A DNA stretch of 64,000 nucleotides from Theobroma cacao (Eukaryota > Streptophyta > Magnoliopsida > Malvales > Malvaceae). Shown here one piece after another: positions 11,307 to 24,505 of the stretch. The position numbers and the translations under genes were made by a program. The stretch's first letter is position 1. Each line of letters begins with the position of its first letter. Location: positions 36,838,836 through 36,902,835 of the forward strand of contig NC_030850.1 in the NCBI RefSeq assembly GCF_000208745.1, read 5' to 3'. The notes beneath the pieces are model-generated. The model did not search any database. It was not told where the DNA came from and saw only the letters and a list, made by a program, of their open reading frames with translations.

Positions 11307-14300
11307 TTAACCCATCCATAACTTCAACACCCTATCCTTACCACCAGAGGCAACTTTCTCACCATCTGGGCTCCAATCAACAGCATAAACCTTTCCAAAA
11401 GGATCACAAAGATGAAGATCAGTCACCAGTATGTTGGCAAAGCAATAGAGATGATTCTTTGCTAATATGGAGAACTTTACCTCATCAGCATGGCCCGGAA
11501 GGTCTTGTTTCAATTTTTTTGTTCGAATATCCCACACCTTGAAAATAACAACCAGTTAGGTTTCATTAGAAGAGAGGGAGATGGTAAGAATAACATGAAT
11601 GTTAAATGAACATTAGCATTCCATCCTGGGCCCCAATCAAAGAAATAATGAAGAGATAAAAAAACATTGGACTTAGAGGAGGAGGTTGGGGTTGGGGGAG
11701 AGAACCTAAGCCAGGAAGGACAGATAGGCAGCAGAGGTAGAAAGAGGGAAGAATAAGAATACCACCCATGAAAGAACAATAGCCCTCAATCAACCAAGTT
11801 CAGAAAGGACACAAAAAAAGCCAACTTTAATTTGGTTCATTTCTATGCTGCCTCAAATATTGAGCATGTGAGTATGTTAAACAAAAATGCCGAACCAACA
11901 ATCTCAACCATTTCTCAGGATCTTTCAATACCAAAAAAAAAAGCAGATAAGAAATTTCTAGGAATTACCTTCAAGGTGGAGTCTTTGCTCCCACTTAAAA
12001 GAAGCCTACTATCTGCGGACCAGCTGCTTGGCAACATGCAAGATAATCATCAACCATGAAAATAAGAGAAAGGAGATATGGAAACAAATTATAGAAACAG
12101 CTCAAACCTGATCTGATAAACAGGCCCAACATGCCCCCGGAATGCAGCAACAAATTCTCCAGTAGTACCATTCCACAACTTGACTGACTTATCAAATGAT
12201 GCACTAGCCACCCATTGCCCATCAGGTGAGAAATAAACATGGTTCACAAGCTGCAAGCAACCAACAAAAGTTACAAACTTAAAGCATGAAGAAACCAACA
12301 ACTGATTACAATCAGGCAGACTGGCAGCAGTATAAGTTGTACCTGTTGATGACCAGTCATGCGAACTTTGTGGTGTTTGCTGACAGCAGGTTCCCAGAGG
12401 AACATGGTAAAATCATCAGATCCTGATACCAATCTTTCTGGGGCATTGCCCTTCATTTTGTTGTATCTTTCTAGAGCAACCTACATTTTATAATGCAAAA
12501 AAGTATAATTTCTCTTCTACAAGAAAAATGAGAGAGCAGGAAGCTTGAATACAACACTCAACTGGTTATTACATCAACATTAGGGGAAAAAAATAGAAAA
12601 ATAGTAGCAATTGTAGAGAGAGAGAGAGAGTAGAATTACAGAGATAAATTTTTATTGATACAAGAAATTATGACACCAAATAAGTAACACTACCTTCTTC
12701 ATTTCTTCTGGAGATGAATATTGTTTGCCAGTATGATCAAAAGCTCCAGTGCGAAGAACATATTCCGTGCTCAATGCAAGGGAGTTAACCCAATGCCCAT
12801 GACCCTAGAACAAGTAGCATACGGAAATGAATGGCTGCAATAAGAAATTTAGACCATATACAGTAGCAATTTGATGTATAGACATGCCAGACGGGAGCTT
12901 AATATAGAGATGCTCTAACAGATGCAAAAAGTTACCTTCAATTCACGAATTAGCTTCCCTTGTGAAGTTTCCCATACTTTGATAGTACAATCCTGGGAGC
13001 TTCAGCCAGTTAACAAAAAGAGATCATTACTGAGCAGTTAAAGTCTAAATGGTAGCTGTTAATAGACAAAATTTGTTAATACAGAACAGCTCAACAATTA
13101 TTTGCATGCAACCAAGGTCTTCACGGAAGCTTGTAATGCTTCTGATGGAAGGGAACAAAGTTGAATTCCTTAACCTCCGTTCTTCCAAGACCAATTCCCA
13201 TTAGACACTTAGAGTCACATCTAGCCTGCCCATTAGATACTTAGATACTTGGACGATGAAATACACCACAAGTACTCTCCTATACTTTGTGCATTATAAT
13301 AAATTTTGAAAGAAAAAGAAGGAAAACAGCATATATTTTGAGCTGAAAAAAAAAAAAAAGATGCTAAGTAATTGGGCTTTGAGCTTTTGTTAAGATGGGT
13401 AACAAAATGTAAAATGCATTCTTTCGTAAAGGAAATCAGAAGTGAACATTTAACAATCAATAGCCTAATTATTTCAATGCCATTCCTACAAAAAATTAGA
13501 CTCCACTTTCATGGAACAGACTAAAATGCCATTAGTAAATATAATCAGAATCATAGAAACAGAACAAAATTGTACCCTGTATATATGACTCCATCTCCAC
13601 CCCATTTCACACATGTTACCGCGAGTGTGTGGCCACTGAGACAAATAACACATTTCTTTAAGGAAATATCCCATATGCGGGCATCACCATCTTTGCTAGC
13701 ACTTACAAAGCGACGGCATGGAGCATTTAGATGTAGAGGTTCCCATGAGATACCAGTGATCCATTTCTTGTGGCCCTAGAGCAGAATCCAAGTATTAGCA
13801 CCAGAGATTATATGGGTAAAACACTGACAAAACGCAAAAGGAAAGCACTCCATTGTTTTTTGACCAATCCATTAGACAAAGAGTTCCAGTTTAAAGAGGT
13901 CAAAGGAACTATACTATTTTATAAATAAATTATATAGTCATTCAAGAATAAAGACTTTACAGTAAGCGGATTGCCTGCAGGCTTCCCTGTATGTGGATCC
14001 CAACATTGAAGTTCTCCAGACTTGCTACCACTTACAAGATGTTTACCATCCAGTGACCATGCAATACAAAGAACCCAATTCTTGTGTCCTGAGTAAAATC
14101 AGAAGGCATATGATTAACATAAAGTAGTGAAATGCAATGCATGCAAAGAATGACAACAAACTGAATTTAGTGTTACATAGCTTGTCTTTTTCTTATTCAA
14201 TTTGTATGCTTAAATACTTCACTGTTGTTCAAACAGCTCAGCAGGCAACTGACTAAGAAAGCAATATCAAGTCCGAATTTTCTAACCTGTACATGTAAAC

Positions 14301-15572
14301 ATTGGCGTCTGGGTATTTAGGTCCCATAGTCGGACAGTGGTATCACCTGAGCCACTTGCCAACTGTCGTCCATCAGGGCTAAAGGCTACAGAAAGCACTG
14401 CTTCGGTATGACCTATTATAACAAAGCAACGAGAAAGATTTAGGATAACCAACAAAATAATACCAACATAATGCTAGTGAACATTTTACTTTTAATGAAT
14501 CCATATAAAGAAACAAATAATATAATTGGCTTCTCAATTAGAGCCTGAACCAGAACATGATTTCTTTGAAGTTTAATCATATTATCATATCAAGAGCCCA
14601 TATGACAGACAATTTTTACAAGAATTTTGTTTCCCTGCGAAGAAATAGGCCAATAATAAACAAGTAATGAGACCCTGCTTGTGATTGCACCACCAGAACA
14701 TAACCAGAGAAACCAAATAAGTACGAACAATAATTTTGGTGAAGGTAATAGTAAAAAAAAGGCTTTCCAAAATTTATTTCAGCGTCTAACAATTTCAACA
14801 TCCATGATATTAACATTTCCATAGCAAAGGTAAATCAATCCATACCAGCAATTGTAGCTGAACACCGATTAACTGGACGAATCCGGAAAACTGCCTGCGG
14901 TTGATAAACTATTGATAGTGTTTTCTCCATGGAAACTGAAAATTTGTTGGTTCAGATTCACCAACCAATAAAAGGTTAAGATTATTGAGAAATATGAAAA
15001 AAAATCAAGTACTAGAAGCAAAACTGTCACAATTTCACTTATATCGATCCGAACTGACCTTTGTTTTTCTCCAAGTAAGTTCCAAGTGGCACGAGAAGCT
15101 CTTGATTAGATATATAAAATGCATATGGTAGCTTCTCCTCCTGAAGCAACCCAAATTGCAAATTTCATCACTCTTCATTCTCAACAAGCAGTTTATTATC
15201 ATGACAACTTGATCATATTGGGCAGTAAAATGGGCAAAAAACTTAATGAAAAAAAATTCAAATTTTTAATAATTCAACCAACTATATCCAAGCAATTGGC
15301 ATAAAACTTTGCAAAAAAATGCATCCAATGTAAATTAAAAGAAAAAAAATTAAATTTAACAACTTGGAACTAATTAGACCAAATATAATGCAATGAAAAA
15401 CCAAAAAAAAAAAAGTTACATTTTTTAGAAGCGTATTGACAATCTGTTGAAGCTGAATAGGACCAACGTTTTGGGGAAGATACATGGTGCCGCCCAGAGT
15501 AATCCCTTCTGGGTCTGTTAACACGCACATCACGCTTTTCCCCGTCTCTCCCTGCTCTGTTTCCACCTCCAT
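11307..15572 (-). CDS. NLE: Notchless homologue (NLE/Rsa4), WD40 ribosome-assembly factor
   Basis: Nuclear factor for maturation of the 60S ribosomal subunit; its N-terminal ubiquitin-like NLE domain is pulled by the AAA+ ATPase Midasin. Thirteen exons, 5' to 3': 15420-15572, 15059-15140, 14846-14935, 14287-14412, 13961-14088, 13576-13775, 12936-12999, 12694-12804, 12343-12480, 12108-12250, 11969-12023, 11481-11537, 11307-11390. All phases close to 476 residues, close to the ~473 expected for the plant protein. The NLE domain covers about residues 15-85 ([15 protein letters not shown]). It is followed by eight WD repeats with GH...WD/LW signatures ([24 protein letters not shown]), ending DRVLKLWMG. 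The ATG at 15572 is the only usable start. Telo-boxes and a site II element upstream fit a ribosome-biogenesis gene. Confidence 0.95.
12615..12630 (+). repeat. (AG)n microsatellite in Notchless intron 8
   Basis: Sixteen bases of AG repeat in the intron between exons 12694-12804 and 12343-12480. Confidence 0.9.
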
Positions 15573-15644
15573 TTTTTCCTTTCCCTTTTTGTTCGCTGTA
15601 AACAATTCGGAAATTCTGGAGAAAATCAGAGGGTTTTAGAGGAG

Positions 15645-15654
15645 TTTAGGGTTT
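15645..15654 (-). promoter_or_regulatory. Telo-box upstream of Notchless
   Basis: Reads AAACCCTAAA on the minus strand, about 75 bp before the Notchless ATG. Telo-boxes (AAACCCTAA) are typical of plant ribosomal-protein and ribosome-biogenesis promoters. Confidence 0.6.
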
Positions 15655-15700
15655 TTGGTTTCTGCGCGATTGAAAGTGCGAGTTTTGGGGGAATTTTTCA

Positions 15701-15709
15701 TTAGGGTTT
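15701..15709 (-). promoter_or_regulatory. Second telo-box upstream of Notchless
   Basis: Reads AAACCCTAA on the minus strand, a perfect telo-box about 130 bp before the Notchless ATG. Confidence 0.6.
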
Positions 15710-15733
15710 TGGAGGGGGTTTAAGTGGTGATGG

Positions 15734-15739
15734 TGGGCC
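15734..15739 (+). promoter_or_regulatory. Site II element (TGGGCC)
   Basis: TGGGCC within 35 bp of a telo-box. The telo-box plus site II pair is a known combination in promoters of plant translation-apparatus genes (TCP-type binding). Confidence 0.5.
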
Positions 15740-16088
15740 TTGGTGAGATCCACCGGAAGTGGCTGCGGCTTACCTACGTGGCCTTATCTCAACCCTTTGA
15801 TTTAAGTTTAGTTGATATGTTTGCTCTCAATTTATGAAAAATAAAAATAATAATAATAAAAGAATTTCAAGCTGACCACCGTAATTATTGTTAAAAAAAG
15901 GCGGCACGTTAACGACCACAAGCACTCGTGTCAGTCATTAGTTTCTTTGAGTTTCGACTGCTTGCCGTTTGGATTCTCTTCATCGTTTGTTTCTGTCTTT
16001 GACTCTTTCACGAGCACCCTGAACCATTGTTAATTTGGATTACCCTGGGGGGCAATCAGAATTCAGGAGAAATTCCCAGAATCAGGAA

Positions 16089-19000
16089 ATGAAAATCATC
16101 GCTGCTTGTAACTGCCTTTTCAATGTAATTATCTTCATCTTGTTTCTAACATTACTGCCACAATCCTTTGCGAGAACTGAAGCAGTCGAGCCGATACTCA
16201 CACGGTTAGATTCTAAACGATCATCTCCATCTGTTCAAGAATCAGCTGCTAAAGCCGTTTTGGGAAGATTGCTCCCTACCCATTTTCACAGTTTTCACTT
16301 TGAGATTGTCCCCAAGGTTTGTCATTATATGTTGGGTCTGGTTTTCAAAATTGCTGGTTACTGTTGTTGTTACTTTACTCGTTTCAGTCATTGAATTCTG
16401 AAAGGGGAAATTAGTATAATTTGTTCTTGTTGTTACCATCTTTGACAGTTAGTTTTTTTTTTTTTTTGTTTTTCACTTCCCAATATCAGGACGTTTGTGG
16501 TGGACGAAGTTGCTTTCTGATAGAAAATTACAATCGGACTAGCCAAGATGGACCAGAGATAATGTATGTACAAATTGATTCTTGTTTAAGAATCACGATT
16601 TCAGTTTCACATTATTGAGTGTGAGGGTGCATGTCTTTTAATGACTTTGTGTTTTGATCAGTGATCATAGCCCTCAGCATGGATAATGTTATTCCTGAAT
16701 ATAAGGATAAGACAAGGGGTTTGAGATTGTCTTCTTTTCTTCATTTTTGCTTCAGTTTAAGAAGATAGGGAAATGTTTAGTTTACTGTTTTGGCATTTTG
16801 GTTGCCGTTTTTTTTTTTCAATTCCAGAATTAAAGGTACCACAGCAGTTGAAATTGCATCCGGCCTCCACTGGTATATTAAATATTTCTGTGGTGCTCAT
16901 GTATCTTGGGACAAGACTGGTGGTGTGCAGATAGCTTCTGTTCCCAAGCCAGGTTCATTGCCCCTTGTAAAAGATGGGGGTGTGCTGATTCAACGGCCAA
17001 TACCATGGAACTATTACCAAAATGTTGTTACTTCTAGTTGTAAGTATGGAATCTTTGTTCCTATCTTCACTCTCTGCCATTCACAATGGTGGGTTTGCTT
17101 AATATCATATAGTCTTAGCACTCACAATCATCATAGGCCTGCATTCCCTGTTGAGAATGAAGAAAAAGGGTAATATTGTTTTAGATTGTTTTATAGTTGG
17201 AGTGTATTTTCAGTGTATGCAGAAGTACTTAAAGCCTTATCCTAATAATTAACAAGTGATTGACTCTGAGAACAAGATGATAACAACAGATATATAGTTT
17301 TGCTGAGCAAAAAACAAACAGATATAGAGTTTTAGGCATTTCATGATGTTGGTCGAATATATTACCCCCTGTAATATCATGTCCTTCCCTGCAGATTCAT
17401 ATGTGTGGTGGGATTGGCAAAGGTGGGAGAAAGAGATTGACTGGATGGCTCTTCAAGGAATTAACCTACCTTTGGCATTTACAGGCCAAGAAGCCATTTG
17501 GCAAAAAGTTTTCACGGTGAAGAACTTTTAATGTTGTTAAGCATCTTGATTTGTCCATATTGGTGCCATCTTATTAGTTTTCTCTTATGTTAATGTTGTC
17601 TGTCGATAATGGACTCAGTTCTATTATTGAGAATTGGCTTTTAATTTCTAGGGTTTTAATATTAGCATGGAAGATTTGAATAACTTCTTTGGTGGACCTG
17701 CTTTCCTTGCTTGGGCTCGCATGGGAAATTTACATGGGTAGGTAAATATGTTTTTTTTACTGTCATGCCTATTTCTCAAACATACTGACTACAAATAGAA
17801 GTTAATGTCGAAGTTGCCAGTTCTATATTTCATATTTGAATAGACACATTGGTTTTATTACACACTTTGGCATAAGAATGAATTATCCATATGGGTTATT
17901 AGTTAGAAAGCGTTTGAGCCAAATTAAACCCACCAAGTAGAAACTAATGTATAAGCCAATTTTAGCTGTCATGACAAATGGGTTATATACACAATTAATG
18001 TTCGTAGTGAATGAGTGTTCTATAGAACCTTCTATGATCCCTCCTTTGAACATATTTCAAATTTTTTTATATTATAGTGTACTCATGCACTTGTCAATTA
18101 CAGAACATGATCATGATTATAAGGGCTTTAACAAATTCTAGTCATCACAAATAGAATCATAAAATATGGTGCGAGGAATGCAATGTTTTTGTTGAACTTT
18201 TGTGAATTGTTGGGTTAGTCAGTTTGTAATGAGTCCTGTTCTTCATTATACTTATCCTCCGCCTTTGGTTTGTTTGGACCTAAGATTTATTTTATCACAG
18301 GTGGGGTGGGCCTTTATCAAAAAACTGGTTGAAACAGCAATTAGTTTTACAAAAAAAGATACTATCTCGAATGTTAGAGCTAGGCATGACTCCAGGTATG
18401 GTCATCTGATGGAAATTATATTTTCATTTTCAGTGTTCATGTCACTTTGTGTATGTCTAATGCATCAAATAATTGCAGAAAAATTTTGTTCAAAGTTGGT
18501 TGGCACCTTGTAGTTTCATTATTGTTTCACGACGTAGCTAATAAACTATAATGTTTTCTATCTGCTCCAGTGCTTCCATCGTTCTCTGGGAATGTTCCAG
18601 CAGCTTTGAAGACAATATTTCCTTCAGCAAATATAACTAGACTAGGGGACTGGTACTTAATTTTCTACTATTGAGCACACATTATGAATTAATGATAGCA
18701 TCCCTCATGGGTTTCACATAACACAAATTATGAATTGTTATTATTATTTTAATTATTTTGGACCATACATATGCATCATACGAATCATATCTGGTGGTTA
18801 TTGCAAACCTTCTCTGATTATGTTTATCTGCATGAGTTTAAAATTCTGTTTTATCCCCTACTAGGAATACTGTAAATGGTGATCCCCGTTGGTGCTGCAC
18901 TTATCTCCTGAATCCTTCTGATCCTTTATTTGTCAAGATTGGAGAGGCTTTTATTAGGCAGCAAATTGAAGGTGTTACTTGAATTAACCTTGTATTTGTT

Positions 19001-21748
19001 TAATCAGTATTATTATTATTTGTATTAATGTTTTAGAGAACATTCAGCATTTGACAATAAAATGATTGGGAAACTTTTGTTCTTTTAAATGGAAAATGTA
19101 TATCAAATCTTAATGTACTACTACATGATTCTGTTAGGAATGCTGAATAAAAATAAGAAGGGAATTAGTTCTATACCAGGTGAAACTCTAAATTTGGCTC
19201 AATATATCTGAACATGTGAAACAAGCAAAAGAGGAGGGTATATTCCTAGTACAGGGGTAACATGAAATTTAGGTGTTAAATACACCACCTTTACTGAGAT
19301 CTTATGTATATGTTGACTTCATTTATGTGAAGTATGAAAAGAAGGAAAGTACCAGAAAAGGTAAGCCTTTAATTTCTGAATTGATGACACATTTTATATT
19401 TCTGCTATACATAAAATATATTTAATAAGCTCTGTGGTTAAATATGAGCATTGTACAATGTAATCTTCCCTTCTTGATGGGTCAATTACTTATTTTGGGT
19501 TCACACTGTCTTCATCTACTTCAGAATATGGGGATGTGACGGATATTTACAACTGGTAATTTCCTTTATTTCACCAATCATAAAATGAGCTAGTAGCACT
19601 TACACACACACACACACACATTTATTTTTATGTATGTAAAACATACTTCATCTTCCTTTTTTTTTCAGTTTGTTAGGTCTTTTTTTTCCTTTTTTCGTTT
19701 TAGGCTGTGTGTACTTTGTACTATACTTGTGACATGGAATAAATACATATTACCTAACTGCAGTGACACATTCAATGAAAATTCACCGCCTACGAATGAC
19801 CCAACATATATCTCATCACTTGGCGCTGCTGTGTATAAAGCAATGTCCAATGGTGACAAGGATGCTGTGTGGTTGATGCAAGTATGCTCTTTACTGCTCC
19901 TACACCACCCCCTGTTTTTTTCTGTTTCTTCTTTTGTGAATACTTTGTCATATACCAATAGAATAACCTATGATGTTAGGATCCTATAAACTGCTGTTTC
20001 ACCTACCATACACAATCAGGCATATTTTTTTTTATTAATATGTAATATGATATTGGGCTGATAAGAAATTTTGCATGACTGCTGAAAATTATATTTTTAA
20101 TGTCTCTGGGCTAAGACATAAAAAATGGATAAGCAGCTCAGGTAAATCCTACTTTGTTATATGAATATCTGCCTTGCATGATCATTTTACTGTATGTGTT
20201 GACCATACATGGCCATATGTAAGTTAGCTCCTGCACTGCAGGTTTCTTTTCTCAGTTCAATTATTACTTGATTATTCTACCAATGTGCAGGGTTGGCTTT
20301 TCTACTCAGACTCAACTTTCTGGAAGCCACCCCAAATGAAGGTATATATTTACTTAGGACATTAGTATTAGCTAGCATATTTTGTTCTTTCCTAGTCATT
20401 GTTATGGAAGTAGATTAAATAATTTTGAGGTGTATGAAAAGTTTTATCCCTTGAAATGATCTAAACTATACAATTGATGTCTGGACAATCACTCAGTTTT
20501 GAAGTTATTGAGTTCTCAACTAAGGCTTCTAATAGGAAAAGAGACATGGGCGATAAGGAGGATTGATGGATCTTGCTACAGCTAACACCTTGTGCATTGG
20601 TGCAGGAAATCATTGTGATAGCCAATGGATAGAGCATTATGATAATAGCATTTGATAGAACTGGATCTTCAAGTATTATTGGTTTCTGAATAATTCTCAA
20701 GCTTAGGAACTTGTACCTTTTGGCATCATAAAATTGCTAGGGTTATTTTCTTAAGTTTTGTTGATCATATAACTGGTGATATCTGCAGGCACTTTTACAT
20801 TCTGTTCCACAAGGGAAAATGATAGTTCTTGATTTATTTGCTGATGTCAAACCAATATGGGCGGCTTCCTCTCAATTTTATGGCACCCCTTATGTCTGGT
20901 AGTAGTCTCATCATTTTCTCCTCCTGCAATTTCACAGCATTACATAACCATTAGCAGGATGTGATTAGCTTTCAAATTATCTTTCTTAATTTTTTTTTTA
21001 TTTTTTATCCCCTTTATTATTCTTTAAGATTGATGTTTGTGGTAAAAACATTCACTAAAATCTATATCAGGTGTCTACTGCATAATTTTGGAGGAAATAT
21101 TGAAATGTACGGTACATTGGATGCAATTTCTTCTGGTCCAGTTGATGCTCACATCAGTGAAAATTCAACCATGGTATGCAGAGGGTCATGCGTTTGAATA
21201 CCTTCTAGTTATTGCTATGAAACTTATATTTCAAATATGTAAAACTTTAAGGACTACAAAGTGCTATTTTAGACTAACCAACATGATGGTTTTAGTTAAA
21301 AGATCATATAACTTCCATGTATACACCGTCTATGGGATACCGTTATTTTCCCATTCTTTTGAACTTATTTTTTGCATTCAGTGGTGTTAGATGACTTTAG
21401 ATGTCTAACACTACATGAACTTTCGGTACTTCTGTCTTCTGACACAATTTGTTTTATTTTGAAGAGCTTCTGACACAATATTGCTTTAATGTTTCGATAA
21501 TGGAACTTTTAATAATGTCTGATGTAGGTTGGTGTTGGCTTGTGCATGGAAGGAATAGAGCAAAATCCGGTTGTTTATGAGTTAATGTCTGAAATGGCAT
21601 TTCGAAAGGAAAAAGTTCAAGTTCTGGTAATTGCATTCAATTGCTTGAAGTACTTTTTGTTTAAGAACTTAAAAGTGATGCTAATTACCTTTTACCTCTT
21701 TCCTATTCTGTTAAGATAAAGTCCATTATGTTTCAAGTTAGAAGATAG

Positions 21749-21791
<43 letters not shown>

Positions 21792-24056
21792 AAACATTTC
21801 GAGGTTTTAATTCTATATTCTGAAGCTTTACTGAGGATCATGACATAATTGAGATGCATGTAGTGATATTGCTCTAATGCTTCTTTTCAATTGTCAAGGC
21901 TGTGCCAAAATCTAACTTCTTTCTTTGCAGGAATGGCTGAAGACCTACACTCATAGACGTTATGGTAAATCAATTCAACAAATTGAAGAAGCTTGGGAAA
22001 TATTGTATAACACTGTTTACAATTGTACAGACGGAATTGCTGTATGTTTCTCTGTTGAGATGCAAATTGCTATCTCATATTTACTTCCATATTTTACTCT
22101 TAATTCAAAGACGCCAATGTTAGCTGATTACAATATGGTTGGCCTTCAAGTTTTACTGTGGAAATATATCTACTTGGAATAGATTCTTCAGCTGCAATCT
22201 TTAACTTCTGAGTTTTGTACTTAAGGACATTTTCTAACCAAATAGGAGCTAATATAAACTCTTCCTTTGTTTCAGGACCATAACACAGATTTTATAGTCA
22301 AATTTCCAGATTGGGATCCATCAACAAATTCTGGATCTCAAACATCAAAGCTAGACAATATGCATAAGCTCCACACAATAACTGAAAACAGAAGATTTTT
22401 ATTTCAAGAAACTATCTCTGATCTGCCTCAAGCACATTTGTGGTATTCTACTCATGAGGTTGTCAATGCTTTAAAACTCTTCCTTGCGGCTGGAAATGAT
22501 TTAGCTGGGAGCCTCACNATGGCCCCCATGGCACGATGCAAGGGTTTAGTGTCCCTCTTTAGATTAGGGCTTTTGGTGATATTAGCAACATTACATTTTT
22601 ATTTTTTTATTTGAATTGGAAATATTTTATATTTAAATAAATTCATTTAAGTGTGTTTTCGTGCATGTATTTACGATTCAAAAAGACGGATTTAGATTTT
22701 TGTAATTTAAAAAATAACAAATATAATATACAAATGAATATGATCAAATATACAAACACTAAGTCCCCCCCCCCCCCCCCCCCCCTTCTTTTCCCAACCC
22801 TTTTATTCTAACCCTTCTCACCTCTTCATCTAGCAATATTTATCAATAGTTCTTTCCCCCCACTGTTCCCTGAGGAAATTGTAGCTAAAACATTCAACTT
22901 GAACCATGAAGAACAAAATGCAGATATATGCTTACATGATATTTAAGTGCTCAATAAATTTGTCGGCTTATTTGGATCAAGCTGTTGAAGGGCACAACCA
23001 TTCAGTAACAAACTAACAATACATAAATGGTGAGGAAATTGAAAAAACATCTTTCCCATAAGTTTCAGTTGCCTTCATCATTATCATGCTGATGATATAT
23101 CTTACTCAGTTGATATTAGAAGATTAACAGATTATCTGATGCATGCTAGAACTAGAAGAAGAGGAGGTAAAAACATAAATAAGAATTATATCTCCTTATG
23201 CATGGTTTTTTGACAGATATGACTTAGTTGACTTAACACGTCAGGTGCTGTCAAAGCTAGCAAACCAAGTCTATTTGGATGCAGTGAAAGCTTTCCGAAG
23301 GAAGGATGTCAAAGCTTTAAACGTTCACAGTCAGAAGTTTCTTCAACTAATAAAGGACATCGATATTCTTCTTGCTTCCGATGACAATTTTCTGCTTGGA
23401 ACATGGCTTGAAAGTGCAAAAACGTTGGCAGAAAATCCAAGTGAGATGCAACAGGTGTGAACAAATATTTTCCTCATCGTTTTGTTACTTTAATAGTTGA
23501 GTAATTAGTCAGGGACAATAGCATACCATTTCATCGGTCATATTGCACAGACAAGTTGAGTCAGATTTTGGTGCTGGATTAATCAGATGTCTAATGATAT
23601 ATCTAGCATTTTCCAGTGGTTCAAGGCTCATGGACTTACATCTGTTCCATGTGACAGTATGAATGGAATGCTAGAACGCAAGTGACAATGTGGTTTGATA
23701 CCACGACAACGAATCAGAGCAAGCTTCATGATTATGGTAATTTTAAACATATTCCATCATCCAAAATAAATCGATCCCTTATTTCTAGTGTAACATTAAA
23801 TCTTTCTCTCTCCTCATTAGCGAACAAGTTTTGGAGTGGACTGCTGGAAGGGTACTATCTCCCACGAGCTTCAAGCTATTTTAGTTGTCTGTCAAAAAGC
23901 TTGAAGGAGAATGAGAGTTTCAAGTTGGTGGAATGGAGGAAAGAATGGGTAGCGTTCTCAAATAAATGGCAAGAAGGTGTAGAACTGTATCCATTGAAGG
24001 CCAAAGGAGATTTCCTTTCTATTGCCAAAGCCTTGTTTGAAAAATATTTCAATTAA
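16089..24056 (+). CDS. NAGLU: Alpha-N-acetylglucosaminidase (GH89, NAGLU)
   Basis: Hydrolyses terminal alpha-N-acetylglucosamine; the animal orthologue is lysosomal and the plant one is expected in the vacuole or secretory path. Nineteen exons: 16089-16316, 16490-16563, 16828-17039, 17395-17516, 17652-17737, 18301-18395, 18571-18652, 18865-18971, 19525-19555, 19764-19881, 20291-20341, 20789-20898, 21071-21173, 21528-21626, 21931-22041, 22276-22517, 23217-23454, 23658-23736, 23821-24056. About 808 residues, the plant family length. A hydrophobic signal peptide ([15 protein letters not shown]) follows the ATG. The GH89 catalytic glutamates appear to be E351 in DTFNENSPP and E481 in CMEGIEQN, by correspondence with human E316 and E446. 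One fault: the 3' end of exon 16 meets an N at 22518 and no donor is visible, so two or three residues before YDLVDLTRQ are missing from the assembly. Confidence 0.93.
19602..19620 (+). repeat. (AC)n microsatellite in NAGLU intron 9
   Basis: Nineteen bases of uninterrupted AC repeat in the intron before the exon that carries the NENSPP acid/base motif. Confidence 0.95.
21751..21787 (+). repeat. (CT)n microsatellite in NAGLU intron 14
   Basis: Thirty-seven bases of uninterrupted CT repeat, intronic. Confidence 0.95.
22518..22518. other. Single ambiguous base at the lost exon 16 donor
   Basis: N at the point where NAGLU exon 16 should continue for a few bases and then show a GT donor. The sequence after it neither encodes the expected residues nor supplies a donor in the right phase. 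Confidence 0.9.
22765..22785 (+). repeat. Poly-C run (21 C)
   Basis: Twenty-one consecutive C in NAGLU intron 16, about 250 bases after the ambiguous base at 22518. Length is likely to be unreliable in any assembly. Confidence 0.9.
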
Positions 24057-24505
24057 GGTTAGTTGCAAGATTAACAATTCAAAAACAAGATTAAGAGAGC
24101 AGAAGAGTTCTTTCTTATATTAACATTTTAAGTACAATTAGAATCTGAAGTGTGAGTTCTTCCTCTTTTTTTTTCTTCTATCATTTTCTCATCCAAATCT
24201 ATTGAACAACTGTTACATGGATGCCTGGGGTAAAACTGGTTCCTTTGTCAAAATTTCAAAAGCCAGGCACCACCAGTGAAGAGTAGCAGCTGCTCTCGGA
24301 AGACAATCAGAAATGATCACACCACTTTCAGACATCTTTTCCTCTGTTTCTTGTAATTATCATCTCTTTCATTCGAACTTGTCTGTGGTGTTAAAAGGGG
24401 TTGGTCTAGGCTTGGATCGGAACCCATTTTTCCATCCATCTCATTCTCGATGTTTTCATCATCATCATCATCATCATCACTGTTATCAAAGTTAGGTCCA
24501 TGGAG
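24057..24505. other. Convergent intergenic region, NAGLU / polyamine oxidase
   Basis: About 450 bp shared by the two 3' UTRs. Contains a (CAT)n microsatellite at 24457-24479. No coding region seen. Confidence 0.6.
24457..24479 (+). repeat. (CAT)n microsatellite
   Basis: Seven to eight CAT units, within the probable 3' UTR of the polyamine oxidase gene (opposite strand). Confidence 0.9.

Larger units (their letters stand above)
15573..16088. promoter_or_regulatory. Bidirectional promoter region, Notchless / NAGLU
   Basis: 516 bp separate two divergent start codons (15572 minus, 16089 plus), so both promoters and both leaders must fit here. The Notchless side contains two telo-boxes and a site II element. 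No clear TATA box is seen on either side, as is common for housekeeping genes. Confidence 0.7.

Noticed and set aside
11032..11319. 95-residue minus-strand frame at the end of Notchless
   Set aside because: It overlaps the last Notchless exon in another frame and runs into its 3' UTR; no family resemblance.
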